Positions 21,683 through 29,301 of a stretch of 33,779 nt of DNA are shown here, in pieces (position 1 is the first letter of the stretch; each line of letters opens with the position of its first letter). Made by a program: the position numbers and the translations under genes. The DNA comes from a virus. The stretch is from IMG/VR virus record IMGVR_UViG_3300036804_000347, positions 1 through 33,779 of that record; one strand, given 5' to 3'. Under the pieces are notes generated by a model. The model was not told where the DNA came from and searched no databases. It saw nothing but the letters and a program-made list of their open reading frames with translations.

Positions 21683-23176
21683 TTATCCGTTGGCTACATT
21701 TGCGATCACGCCGAGCGAGAACGGTGCGCGGCAGACGAGGACTTCGTCGGCATACACACCATAGACATATTGGCGAGAAACCACCGGCCACTCAATCTGG
21801 TAATAATCACGGCGGCAGCGGACAAAAGAAACGTTGTCCACGCCGGAGAGCGGGTAAGGAATCTCCGAGCTGTTAAAGAAAATGGTGCCCGGAGCAAGAT
21901 TGGGATGGATGCGGATGTCCAGAAACTGCTGGGTGAATTTGTTCCAGTACTTGGCAATGCTTGCGCCACCCAACAGAGCGGGCTTGTCATCGTCCGATCC
22001 GGTACCACCCGGCAAGGTGAAGCGGAAGAGCGGAACGCCGCCGGAGGCGACGATCTTTTTGTTGATATTGCGCGCTTCCTGCGAGTTCACCCAGATTTCC
22101 GTGGGGCTGAGGCGCTTATTGTCCCAGAACCATTGGAGCGCAATGTCGATTTCAACGATGCCGTTGGCCTGATCAGCGGTAAGAACGTTACCGTCGAGCG
22201 AGGCGAAATAGCCGGCATTGGACTTCAATGCCTGAGTGAGAAAGCCATCGAACACCAGCGTGTTGGCGGAGCCGTCTGTGTTTGAGTTGGCGGCATTGGC
22301 CAATTGAGTTCCGGCAACAGGAGCACTGATAGTGGCTTTATTGACGGTGGTAATGGTGTTCAACGTAGCAGTAGCTGCACTGGTGCCGATGTACCATGCG
22401 TATCCGGCTGCGCCTTTTACGGCGGGAACGGTAGCCACAACCGTCTGTTGACCGGCGGTGGTGACCGCAGCGGAAGAAGCAGCGCTGATGGTGCTGGCGC
22501 CAGCTCCGTATTGAGTGGATGTGCCGTCAATGTTGACGCGGGTAACCTGGCCGTAAGGCACGCCGCTGGCGGAGACCGTGGAATTCGCCAAAGCACGGGC
22601 GGTAAGCGCAGTAACAAAGACCAAGAGGCTGAGTCCGGAGCCCAGTGTGCCACCGTTGGCAAGAGCAACAGTTGGAGCCGTTGGCGTACCGAGCGGCATG
22701 GATGCATTGCCATTGAGCAGCACGTTTTCTTCACCGATCATGACTGCGCGCAGCAATGACTGGACCAGTGTGGCTTTGTTATCGAATTCCTTGCCGCCGG
22801 ACCAAACAGCTTCCCAGTCGATGGAAGCTTCGAGTCCAAGACCTGCATAAGATGCGACATAATCCTGCTCAGTGACGCTCATTTCCGCCGAGCGCCGGCC
22901 CGGAGCAACGCCAAGCTCAAAGCCCTGAGTATTGACGCCCGTAATGGCTTTCCAGCGGGTGGCCAGATCGCCACGGTCGCTGAGTTGACGCGGCAAGCGG
23001 TTGCGCAACGGAGTGATGACCGGATAAAGCTGAAGCGCTGGGCCGCGAAGATCAAATGCGTTTAAGTTGCCAGCCACGCCGCTGATGAGCGACTGGCTGA
23101 TGGTGGTTTTATTCAACGGAGAGAGCTCCGCCTTGTTGAGCAGATCAAATGTCTGCTGACTGAGATCGCCAAACAT
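21683..23176 (-). CDS. Major capsid protein (HK97-fold) with inserted domain
   Basis: The 497-aa protein is long for a HK97-type capsid (usually 300-400). Conserved segments are the N-terminal GDLATRWKAITGVN-like region, the P-domain WEAVWSGGKEFDNKATLVQS, NGIVEIDIALQWFWDNKRLS with the ILVNSQEARN-like WVNSQEARNINKKI, and the C-terminal APGTIFFNSSEIPYPLSGVD. Residues about 190-300 (ARALANSTVS to VAGTQL) are Ala/Ser/Thr-rich and look like an Ig or fibronectin-type surface insert. GGAACCAGAAT precedes the ATG. There is no N-terminal scaffold domain; this function is probably in the protease gene upstream. Confidence 0.85.
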   Translation of the reverse strand: MFGDLSQQTFDLLNKAELSPLNKTTISQSLISGVAGNLNAFDLRGPALQLYPVITPLRNRLPRQLSDRGDLATRWKAITGVNTQGFELGVAPGRRSAEMSVTEQDYVASYAGLGLEASIDWEAVWSGGKEFDNKATLVQSLLRAVMIGEENVLLNGNASMPLGTPTAPTVALANGGTLGSGLSLLVFVTALTARALANSTVSASGVPYGQVTRVNIDGTSTQYGAGASTISAASSAAVTTAGQQTVVATVPAVKGAAGYAWYIGTSAATATLNTITTVNKATISAPVAGTQLANAANSNTDGSANTLVFDGFLTQALKSNAGYFASLDGNVLTADQANGIVEIDIALQWFWDNKRLSPTEIWVNSQEARNINKKIVASGGVPLFRFTLPGGTGSDDDKPALLGGASIAKYWNKFTQQFLDIRIHPNLAPGTIFFNSSEIPYPLSGVDNVSFVRCRRDYYQIEWPVVSRQYVYGVYADEVLVCRAPFSLGVIANVANG

Positions 23177-23332
23177 ATTCTGGTTCCTTTTCTCCGCGTG
23201 GAGACTGCGGGATTGAATGATTCATTAACCTCAGCGGCTAAAGCCGGCTAAGTTCAAGCGATAACCGCCAGGCATAAATGCCTGCTCCACCCCGTGGGGA
23301 TACGCACGGAGAGGGGGGTTTAGAAAACAGCG
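23177..23332. repeat. Spacer with chromosomal repeat fragments
   Basis: The spacer contains CCTCAGCGGCTAAAGCCGG, which resembles the second hairpin of the REP-like elements, GGCAT-AA-ATGCC (near 23271) and CCACCCCGTGGGG. No gene is seen. Confidence 0.45.
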
Positions 23333-24469
23333 CTATCGCAGGTAAACGGAGGCCGGTTGCGGCTTTTGCAGCGTTCGTTTGAGCAACTCATGGACGCTGG
23401 GTTCACCGGCGGACTTGGCCAGCGCAGGACGAGCATCGTCCTCTTTGGTTACGGAGTGTGTTGGTACGCCGGTGCGCGCCACGCGGCTGCGCTCCGCCAG
23501 AGACCCTGATTCCTGGGGCGCTACAAACTTTTCCATCAGTGACAGAAGATTGTTCAGCGACCGCTGGATCTCCTGGTTATTGCTTTCCATTTCGCTGCGC
23601 AAGCCAGCCACTTCCTGCTCCACTTCAGCCAGCTTGGCGAGCGCAGACGCGGAACTGGTCCGCGCCTTTTCTAATTGCGCTTTGTCATTTGCTTCCAGCA
23701 TTGTGTTTTGCTCTCCTGTCTTTCTTCCGGGATTTTGATTGCCGGGAATTTTTTGTACTTCTGCCGATGCCGACATTTTGGTTTCGTCAGAATCGGCTGG
23801 ACCAAGAAGTGCCTCCATGTGGTCGTCGGCTTCCTGATGGCTTTGGAACATTGAATCCATACAGGCTTTAATTGCGGCGAGATGCGCCAGAGTTTCTTTG
23901 GAGTGACGCGCGCCAACTTTGGCGACGCCGGAATTATGAGTGCCGACCCTGGCGGCATGGCCGGGAGCGGCGGTCCGCGTAAATTTGCGGACTTCGCAGG
24001 TGCCATCCGCTTTTACGGCGGTAAAGTGAGCGCCGGGAACGCAGGGGTTATCGACCACGCTGATTTCCACCGGGTTGGCGGTAAAGCGCAGGTACTCGCC
24101 ATCCTTCCAGGACTTTACATACGCACCGCCAATGCTGAAGCCGGTATAGACGCCGAGCATGCACTTCTGCCAGGCGACGGAATCAACAATGCGGGCACCG
24201 ACGCGGATTTGCTTGAGGTCGTCATCAAAAGCAATGGCGACGAGCTTGCCGACAGCGCTGGGCGCGTGCATCTCGCGGACATTGCCCAGGCTTTTCCCTT
24301 CCGTGGCCTTGGCGATTTCATCGCTCCAGTTCTTGAAATAGGGCTTGGAGGATTGATAGTCGAAGATTTCGCCTTCTTTGTCGACAACTTCGGCGGTGGC
24401 AAGACCCCAGACTTCGTGCTTTGACTCGTCAATCTTGGCGATCTGGGCGAAGAGATTTAAAGATTTCAT
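23333..24469 (-). CDS. Prohead protease (XkdF-type) with scaffold domain
   Basis: The 378-aa protein begins MKSLNLFAQIAKIDESKHEV. The N-terminal part resembles XkdF/Peptidase U35: GNVREMH (62-68, likely catalytic His68) and TGFSIGGAYVKS (109-120, likely Ser112). From about 255 a coiled coil NDKAQLEKARTSSASALAKL through EVEQEVAGLRSEMESNNQEI acts as the scaffold, so protease and scaffold are fused, as in several siphophages. The start at 24469 has GGAGCCAAC upstream; an upstream ATG at 24556 would place a terminator hairpin inside the coding region. Confidence 0.82.
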   Translation of the reverse strand: MKSLNLFAQIAKIDESKHEVWGLATAEVVDKEGEIFDYQSSKPYFKNWSDEIAKATEGKSLGNVREMHAPSAVGKLVAIAFDDDLKQIRVGARIVDSVAWQKCMLGVYTGFSIGGAYVKSWKDGEYLRFTANPVEISVVDNPCVPGAHFTAVKADGTCEVRKFTRTAAPGHAARVGTHNSGVAKVGARHSKETLAHLAAIKACMDSMFQSHQEADDHMEALLGPADSDETKMSASAEVQKIPGNQNPGRKTGEQNTMLEANDKAQLEKARTSSASALAKLAEVEQEVAGLRSEMESNNQEIQRSLNNLLSLMEKFVAPQESGSLAERSRVARTGVPTHSVTKEDDARPALAKSAGEPSVHELLKRTLQKPQPASVYLR

Positions 24470-24489
24470 GTTGGCTCCAAAATGGAAAA

Positions 24490-24507
24490 GGCAGCCGGTG
24501 GGCTGCC
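24490..24507 (-). terminator. GGCAGCC hairpin upstream of the protease gene
   Basis: GGCAGCC-GGTG-GGCTGCC pairs over seven bases and is followed on the minus strand by TTTTCC. It is the fourth hairpin with this stem in the window. It lies 20 bases before the protease start, so it might attenuate or end transcripts coming from the portal. Confidence 0.6.
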
Positions 24508-24955
24508 AGTATGCCGCCCCTAAAAGGGGCTTGAATTTATTTTGCTGTGCACCCACCCTTCCCGGCTCGCTTGCGCTCGCCTTCAGGGTGGGCTAACTTC
24601 GCATCGCGCCTAACGGCGCTGGGCAATCAGGGCTGATCAATCTCAAAGAAATGGCCGTTCGCTAATCACAGGTAAGACGAAGTACCAAAACGTGTTAAGC
24701 ACAAGGTCCCTCACCCCCACTCACGCGCTGAAGAAAACGCGCGTTCGCTAACGGGGATTCGGGATGACGAGTTGGTGGAGATGAAAGTGATTCTATATCC
24801 AGCGATTCAATATCCATTCATCTGGGATTCGGTAGTGGCTCAGGTCGCGCTTCTTTAACTGAGCCACTCCCAGAGTTCCCTAATGCCGTGTTCTCATTGC
24901 ATGCAGTTTCGAGATCCTTCGGTTGTCCTGATCCCGCGCGGAACTCGGATTTTGC
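24508..24955. other. Non-coding region between portal and protease
   Basis: No coding frame is credible here. A CCCACCC/GGGTGGG inverted repeat (24552-24592) surrounds GGCTCGCTTGCGCTCGCC, and GATTCGGGATGAC occurs at about 24769 and again at 27035. These are bacterial intergenic repeat phrases, not phage control sites. Confidence 0.55.
24552..24592. repeat. CCCACCC / GGGTGGG inverted repeat
   Basis: CCCACCC (24552-24558) is answered by GGGTGGG (24586-24592) with self-complementary GGCTCGC...GCGCTCGCC inside. No T-run follows. It is similar in style to the hairpins at 1318 and 27097. Confidence 0.5.
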
Positions 24956-26431
24956 TCACGACGGCAACGGTTGAGGGTTTGGCGCATCTGAGGTGATTGG
25001 CTGGTCTTTCGCAGACGATCCGCCATTTTGCGGCGATGCTTTGCTTTGTAGAGGAAAAATTCCTCTTGTAGTAATTACGGCGTTGGCGGCACCGATGGGA
25101 TGCTTGCCCAGGCTTTCACGAACTTCGTCGATGGAGAGAACGCCGGCGCGGACATAAATGTCATCGATTTTTGCCTGCTCAAGAGCGTTCAGAGTGCGGT
25201 CCTGCTCCCAGACAAATTCAATGTCGGTGAAGCCGAAGTGGCGGTTCACGATGAAATTGATGGTATCAGCCAGATAACCGAGGATCGGGACGAGACCTTC
25301 CGCGGCGGCCTGCTCCACACTGGTTTCAGCGGTGGCACGGTTCATGACGCTGACAAACTGCTGCGGTGAGAGACCGAAAGCGTAACAGACGATGCGGGTA
25401 ATCCATTCATCGAGTGCATCCTTGAGCATGGGATCGCGGGTGAACTGGAGATTGCCGCACTCAGGAACAAAGGTGATGCGGCGGCGACGAGCGGAGTTTC
25501 CGGCCAACGCACTATCAAACCACTCTTGAAATTCACTGATCTGGTCAGCCGACCACTCTTTGGGGACCTGCGCAACGGCCTCCGGCACATTGCCTTCTGT
25601 GTAGTAATTGAGAAGATGAATCTGGCGGCGCAGACCAATGTTGATGGTAAGAATAATTTGCTCAACCGGCGAGAAGCCGAAGAACTTGTGCGCCCGCACG
25701 TTACGAGGACGATAAATGAGTTGCTCTGAGGTGAAGTCAACCGTCGGCAGTCCCTTAAGAATCTGCTGGTAGGCAACTGAGGGAGGCGCGGGGGTGCGTC
25801 CCATGGCGTCAATCTTGCGCGTGATAGTTGAGCCATCGATCACTTCCAGCGCGTAAAGCGTTTTGCCCTGAGACCAAAGCTCGCCCTCCTGAGAGACGAT
25901 GGGTACGAGAACCGGGGCATCAAGGACAAGCAAGTCTTCCAAAAGCAGCCGCACCCATTGCTGCCATGTGTGCTCGCGGTCAGGATAAGAAAAAAAATCA
26001 GTCAACTGGGTGAGACGCGGATCCTGCTCTTCATTATCATCGCCACTGATGGCGCTGTTGCTGGTGTTCACGGCATGCTTGCGCTGACCTGGCGGGGACT
26101 TAAGCCGAAACGCCCAGGGCATGCGGCTGACCTGGTCTTTGCGCGTTTCAATGCAGAGACGGACAAGATCAAACGAGTCAGCCAGCGAACGCATTTGATG
26201 AAAGGAAATAGGCTCAAGGTTGCGCGGCTGAATGTTGATGTTGTAGCCGACAGGATAATCAAGCGTGCGCGGCGGAGTACCGGCCGGAGCGCTGGGCGGC
26301 ATGGGAAGATCGGGGCCAAACCAGACATCGAACGCGTTGCGCAGCCGGCGGCCGACGCGGGCCACGAACCCAAGTTCCGCAAGACCAGGTTCCAGTGCAG
26401 TGAGTTTTCCGCCATTAACAGTTTCAGCCAT
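24956..26431 (-). CDS. Phage portal protein (HK97/SPP1-type)
   Basis: The 491-aa protein shows the portal layout: LVRLCIETRKDQVSRMPWAF (about 89-108), YALEVIDGSTITRKIDAMGR (about 191-210), EQLIYRPRNVRAHKFFGFSP (about 236-255) with VEQIILTINIGLRRQ, and the helical crown segment YYTEGNVPEAVAQVP. ARRRRITFVPE and YAFGLSPQQFVSVMNRATAE are family-typical. It would form the twelve-subunit DNA gate. It starts two bases after the stop of a small 55-aa gene. A 2.9-kb gap separates it from the terminase, unusual for these usually adjacent genes. Confidence 0.9.
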   Translation of the reverse strand: MAETVNGGKLTALEPGLAELGFVARVGRRLRNAFDVWFGPDLPMPPSAPAGTPPRTLDYPVGYNINIQPRNLEPISFHQMRSLADSFDLVRLCIETRKDQVSRMPWAFRLKSPPGQRKHAVNTSNSAISGDDNEEQDPRLTQLTDFFSYPDREHTWQQWVRLLLEDLLVLDAPVLVPIVSQEGELWSQGKTLYALEVIDGSTITRKIDAMGRTPAPPSVAYQQILKGLPTVDFTSEQLIYRPRNVRAHKFFGFSPVEQIILTINIGLRRQIHLLNYYTEGNVPEAVAQVPKEWSADQISEFQEWFDSALAGNSARRRRITFVPECGNLQFTRDPMLKDALDEWITRIVCYAFGLSPQQFVSVMNRATAETSVEQAAAEGLVPILGYLADTINFIVNRHFGFTDIEFVWEQDRTLNALEQAKIDDIYVRAGVLSIDEVRESLGKHPIGAANAVITTRGIFPLQSKASPQNGGSSAKDQPITSDAPNPQPLPS

Positions 26432-26433
26432 AA

Positions 26434-26601
26434 CTAAGCAATCCCCACTTTCACGCCCATGATGGCGGAAGTTTCAATGATGAATTCAACCAGAACGTTT
26501 TTGCGATAAGCAGATTTCATGTGCTCATCGTAGATGCGCAGGCCCTCATGCCAGCGGCATTGGCCTGCGTCATCGATGATGTATTCGCCAGTCCATTTCA
26601 T
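26434..26601 (-). CDS. Small head-region protein (55 aa)
   Basis: The frame MKWTGEYIIDDAGQCRWHEG continues LRIYDEHMKSAYRKNVLVEF and ends IIETSAIMGVKVGIA. GGAGCGACAT precedes the ATG, and the stop lies two bases before the portal start, so it is probably translationally linked with the portal. There is no membrane segment or known family. Its 5' end borders the 111-bp tandem repeat, which even shares the GGAGCGACAT ribosome-site sequence. Confidence 0.65.
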   Translation of the reverse strand: MKWTGEYIIDDAGQCRWHEGLRIYDEHMKSAYRKNVLVEFIIETSAIMGVKVGIA

Positions 26602-26625
26602 ATGTCGCTCCGCCCCATTTCATTC

Positions 26626-26880
26626 TGTCGCTTCGCTCCAAACCGCTGTGGCAGTTCTTTTGTGGTGATGAAGTATTCAGCCTTGCGGCAGGCAGCTCGG
26701 CGCGTGGTCGGCCTCGCTGCCCGGTGTCCTCTTACATGTCGCTTCGCTCCAAACCGCTGTGGCAGTTCTTTTGTGTGATGAAGTATTCAGCCTTGCGGCA
26801 GGCAGCTCGGCGCGTGGTCGGCCTCGCTGCCCGATGCCCTCTTACATGTCGCTCCGCTCCAAACCGTTTTGGCAGCGTGG
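26626..26880. repeat. Tandem repeat, 110-111 bp unit, about 2.3 copies
   Basis: Copy 1 (26626-26736) and copy 2 (26737-26846) are almost identical, differing by one deleted G in TTTTGTGGTGATGAAG and two changes near the end. A partial third copy starts at 26847 with TGTCGCTCCGCTCCAAACCG. The unit includes CTTGCGGCAGGCAGCTCGGC and ends CTTACATGTCGCTTCGCTCC. A partial relative follows at 27071. Confidence 0.9.
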
Positions 26881-27070
26881 AAGGTAAACTCGTGCCTGAA
26901 ATTTGTCTCGTTCACGGACACGGATCTCGTTCAGGACGCTTTTGTCGAATTGAAAGTTGGGTTCTGGCTCACGCGATGCGGCAGCAGAGCCGTTCCCTCA
27001 CCTACTCGGTCTCACCTAAGGCTCGACCTCGGGTTCGGGATGACGGATCGAGAGGGACGGTTTATAGGAG

Positions 27071-27195
27071 CAGCTCGGCGCGTTGTCGGCGTCCCACCCC
27101 GACACGCCAAGAACACGTGTCGGGGGCTCTGGCCTCGCTGCCCGGTGTCCTCTTACATGTCGCTCCGCTTTAAACCGCTTTTGCAGCGTTGAAAG
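27071..27195. repeat. Diverged copy of the 111-bp unit with inserted hairpin
   Basis: CAGCTCGGCGCGTTGTCGGC and later CCTCGCTGCCCGGTGTCCTC TTACATGTCGCTCCGC match the tandem unit. Between them lies a foreign 40-base piece with a perfect CCCCGACACG / CGTGTCGGGG hairpin (27097-27125). Confidence 0.75.
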
Positions 27196-27199
27196 GACT

Positions 27200-27736
27200 T
27201 TAGTAGCCGACGATCACGCGATCGGTGCAGACTCCTGCTGTGGCTACATCATTCTTCTCAAAGAAAGAGACAGCCAGTTGCGGCAAGCGCACCGGCGCAC
27301 CCAGAGTGCCGCTGGTAACTGTGGGAGCAAGTTCACTGGCGACAAATGCCTGTTGCGCGCCGGAGGCCATGTTGGTGGCAATGACGTAACTGTTATAGAA
27401 GGTGAAATTCGGACTGGACTGGCTTTGATCGTCAGCAGTATAGACGTTCATGACCAAATCAGAGTTCTGGGTGCAAGATACGAATACAGTCATTTTAGTG
27501 GCGTCACCAAGGCGAATGATGTTCGTGCCGGGAGTAGCTCCGCCGACCGATGCTGGAAGGACCACGGCATTGTGGCCGAGATCAGCCGGCGAATACACCA
27601 GATGCGGCATGGGCCGAGGCTGCAAGGGCTTACCATTTTTATCCAGCTCAGGAAACTGACTGGAGGTTTGAGAAAAGACGAGCAAGGTGGTGAGGGACAG
27701 GCCGATCAAGGCGAATATCAACGTCTTCTTATTCAT
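27200..27736 (-). CDS. Exported protein of unknown function
   Basis: The 178-aa protein has a clear N-terminal signal sequence (NKKTLIFALIGLSLTTLLVF, cleavage probably near residue 23-26). The mature part, rich in Ser, Thr and Val, contains two Cys (VSCTQNSD and AGVCTDRV) that could form a disulfide. AGGAGACAGCTC precedes the ATG. It lies between terminase and portal, where no exported protein is expected, and is surrounded by chromosomal repeats. It could be a moron that modifies the cell surface, or a host gene carried in. Confidence 0.6.
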   Translation of the reverse strand: MNKKTLIFALIGLSLTTLLVFSQTSSQFPELDKNGKPLQPRPMPHLVYSPADLGHNAVVLPASVGGATPGTNIIRLGDATKMTVFVSCTQNSDLVMNVYTADDQSQSSPNFTFYNSYVIATNMASGAQQAFVASELAPTVTSGTLGAPVRLPQLAVSFFEKNDVATAGVCTDRVIVGY

Positions 27737-27864
27737 GAGCTGTCTCCTAAAGTTGTATCGTAAGAATGCTTTGGTGCAGCATGGTGCAGTGAGGCATCCC
27801 TAGGGGGTCCTTGGACTCTGTGCTACACGTTTTGGGCAATGAATCTGCCGTCGAGGCGCTCCGC

Positions 27865-28083
27865 TCAGGATGACAGCGGTTCACAAGTGCGCCCGACTTG
27901 AGAGAGTTTCCGTATCCTATTTATCTTTATTTTTTGCTTGAGAAAAGGATTGAGCGCGAACTGGCAATCCAAACAAAGAGAGCGGGCGAATTCCGAATGG
28001 GAACGCCGCTCATCTGAGTGGATGGAGGCATTACACTCTTCACAGCGCGGCGGACCGACACGGCCGTTATGATCGTGTGCCAT
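27865..28083 (-). CDS. Small zinc-ribbon protein
   Basis: The 72-aa protein has two Cys pairs, RCEECNAS (14-21) and LCLDCQFA (36-43), spaced as in a treble-clef or zinc ribbon, and a basic C-terminal half (KQKIKINRIRKL). GAGG eight bases before the ATG supports the start. It is one of several small zinc-binding candidates around the terminase. DNA or RNA binding is likely; the role is unknown. Confidence 0.6.
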   Translation of the reverse strand: MAHDHNGRVGPPRCEECNASIHSDERRSHSEFARSLCLDCQFALNPFLKQKIKINRIRKLSQVGRTCEPLSS

Positions 28084-28537
28084 GGAAAGACCTCGACGCC
28101 AGGCGCAGGCCGGTGAAATAAGGAGCGGCCTGAGCAGCGTCAGCTTTTGATTATTTTTTGACGGTTTTTGGGAACCTAGTCATTCTGCGATGGAGGACGG
28201 ACCAACAGCATCCGTTTGTCTCTGCTACCCGGTGCGAGCGCCGGCTCCTGCCGAGGCAGTGAGTGAAGCTGCACGCGAGTGCCCAGAATGAGGTTCCCGC
28301 AGCAGACGCGAACGATGCGCCGGCCTTGGAAAGGTTGCAGGCCGTTTGATTAAGCCGGCGCCGCTCCCGGCTATGCAAGACCAACTACCGCCCTGCATAG
28401 ACATCTTATACGACAGTTTAGGTTTTAAAGTCAAGAGAAAAAATGATTATTTCTGGTTTATATCCGAATATTCCTCTATTATCGGACACTGTCAACTATT
28501 GACATCCGTTTAGACATTATTTAGACTTGCGACACTT
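28084..28537. other. Divergent control region between zinc-ribbon and winged-helix genes
   Basis: The last 150 bases are A/T-rich and hold a promoter with operator-like repeats (28490-28527). The left part is G/C-rich with no coding frame I trust on either strand. Confidence 0.6.
28490..28527 (+). promoter_or_regulatory. Promoter with operator-like repeats, near-leaderless
   Basis: A perfect -35 TTGACA (28499-28504) and a -10 TAGACT (28522-28527) are separated by 17 bp. A perfect dyad TGTCAA-CTA-TTGACA (28490-28504) overlaps the -35, and TTTAGAC is repeated at 28509 and 28520, one helical turn apart. Transcription would start a few bases before the ATG at 28538, giving an almost leaderless mRNA. 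Confidence 0.6.
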
Positions 28538-28942
28538 ATGGCGCGAGAGACCTACAAACAGGCATACGCGACAGCAAAGCTGGATCTGCTGCAACAACTA
28601 CAAAAGCGCCATGATCTGGACCAGAAGATCCGCAAATTAAAGCAGACTGTGAAGGCACTGGGCGAACAGTGCGGCGCTGCCCCGGAAGAGATCGACAAGC
28701 TATTGCTGGTCGAGGGCTTTTCCATGGATGCCAAGCCGGGGTTCACGGAATCCATTCGAAGACTGTTTCGTATCCACCAGACCCCACTCAGCCCGACAGA
28801 CATCCGCGAGGACCTTTTGAAAATGGGAGTCGGTGAGGGTCAGGTGAATCTGTTGTCGTCCATTCATACGGTGTTGCGCCGCATGGCTGAAGGCGGTGAA
28901 ATTGAAAAGACGGATGATGGGAAGTTCATGTTGCCGGGTTGA
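28538..28942 (+). CDS. Winged-helix DNA-binding protein with N-terminal coiled coil
   Basis: The 134-aa protein has an N-terminal helix LQKRHDLDQKIRKLKQTVKA (about 21-40) and a C-terminal winged-helix-like unit FTESIRRLFRIHQTPLSPTD, then LSSIHTVLRRMAEGGEIEKT ending KFMLPG. It is the only plus-strand gene in the head region and sits next to an operator-rich promoter, so autoregulation is likely. It could be a repressor or late regulator; proteins of this sort are also seen elsewhere as short transcription factors. No ribosome-binding site is seen, in keeping with a leaderless start. Confidence 0.65.
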   Translation: MARETYKQAYATAKLDLLQQLQKRHDLDQKIRKLKQTVKALGEQCGAAPEEIDKLLLVEGFSMDAKPGFTESIRRLFRIHQTPLSPTDIREDLLKMGVGEGQVNLLSSIHTVLRRMAEGGEIEKTDDGKFMLPG

Positions 28943-29301
28943 AAGAACCCAGCTCCCCCCAGTTTTCCCAGCGCTGACGCGCTGGGCTCAAGAATTTCGC
29001 GCCTTCGGCGCTAGTTTCGAAGGACAGGTTTCTGCACACCGGGGGCGGCTGTGCCACATGAGTTTCGCTCGTTCTATCAAGCCGGTTTGGTTAACTCTTT
29101 CGTGAGAACGCCTTAATGCTGCAATGCAGAAGACGTATTCTCGCGATCCTTCGACTACGCGCCAATCGGGTTCTTCAGAATGTGACGCCCAAGCGGCGCT
29201 CCGCTCACGATGACAAGCTTTACTGCGTTCACGTATGACTGCGCTGTAGATTTATGTCTTCAGCCATGGAGGCGGTCGCAATCCTGATATTCGTTCGGCA
29301 T
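28943..29301. other. Non-coding repeat region downstream of terminase
   Basis: The stretch contains CCCAGCGC-TGAC-GCGCTGGG (28967-28986), GCGCC-TTC-GGCGC near 28999, and the phrase TCGCGATCCTTCGACTACGC with CGCTCCGCTCACGATGACA. These look like host intergenic elements. No gene is supported. Confidence 0.6.

Larger units (their letters stand above)
26602..27199. other. Non-coding repeat region between portal block and exported-protein gene
   Basis: Nothing coding is supported here. Besides the tandem repeat (26626-26880) there is a fragment of the same repeat at 27071-27190, interrupted by a CCCCGACACG hairpin, and the phrase CTCGGTCTCACCTAAGGCTC leading to GGGTTCGGGATGACGGATCG. Frames seen on the plus strand are repeat translations. 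Confidence 0.7.

Noticed and set aside
21677-22285. 202-codon plus-strand frame opposite the capsid gene
   Set aside because: It is a shadow of the capsid protein without start signals or motifs.
26626-26880. CRISPR array
   Set aside because: The repeats are 111 bp head-to-tail units without variable spacers, and no cas genes are present.
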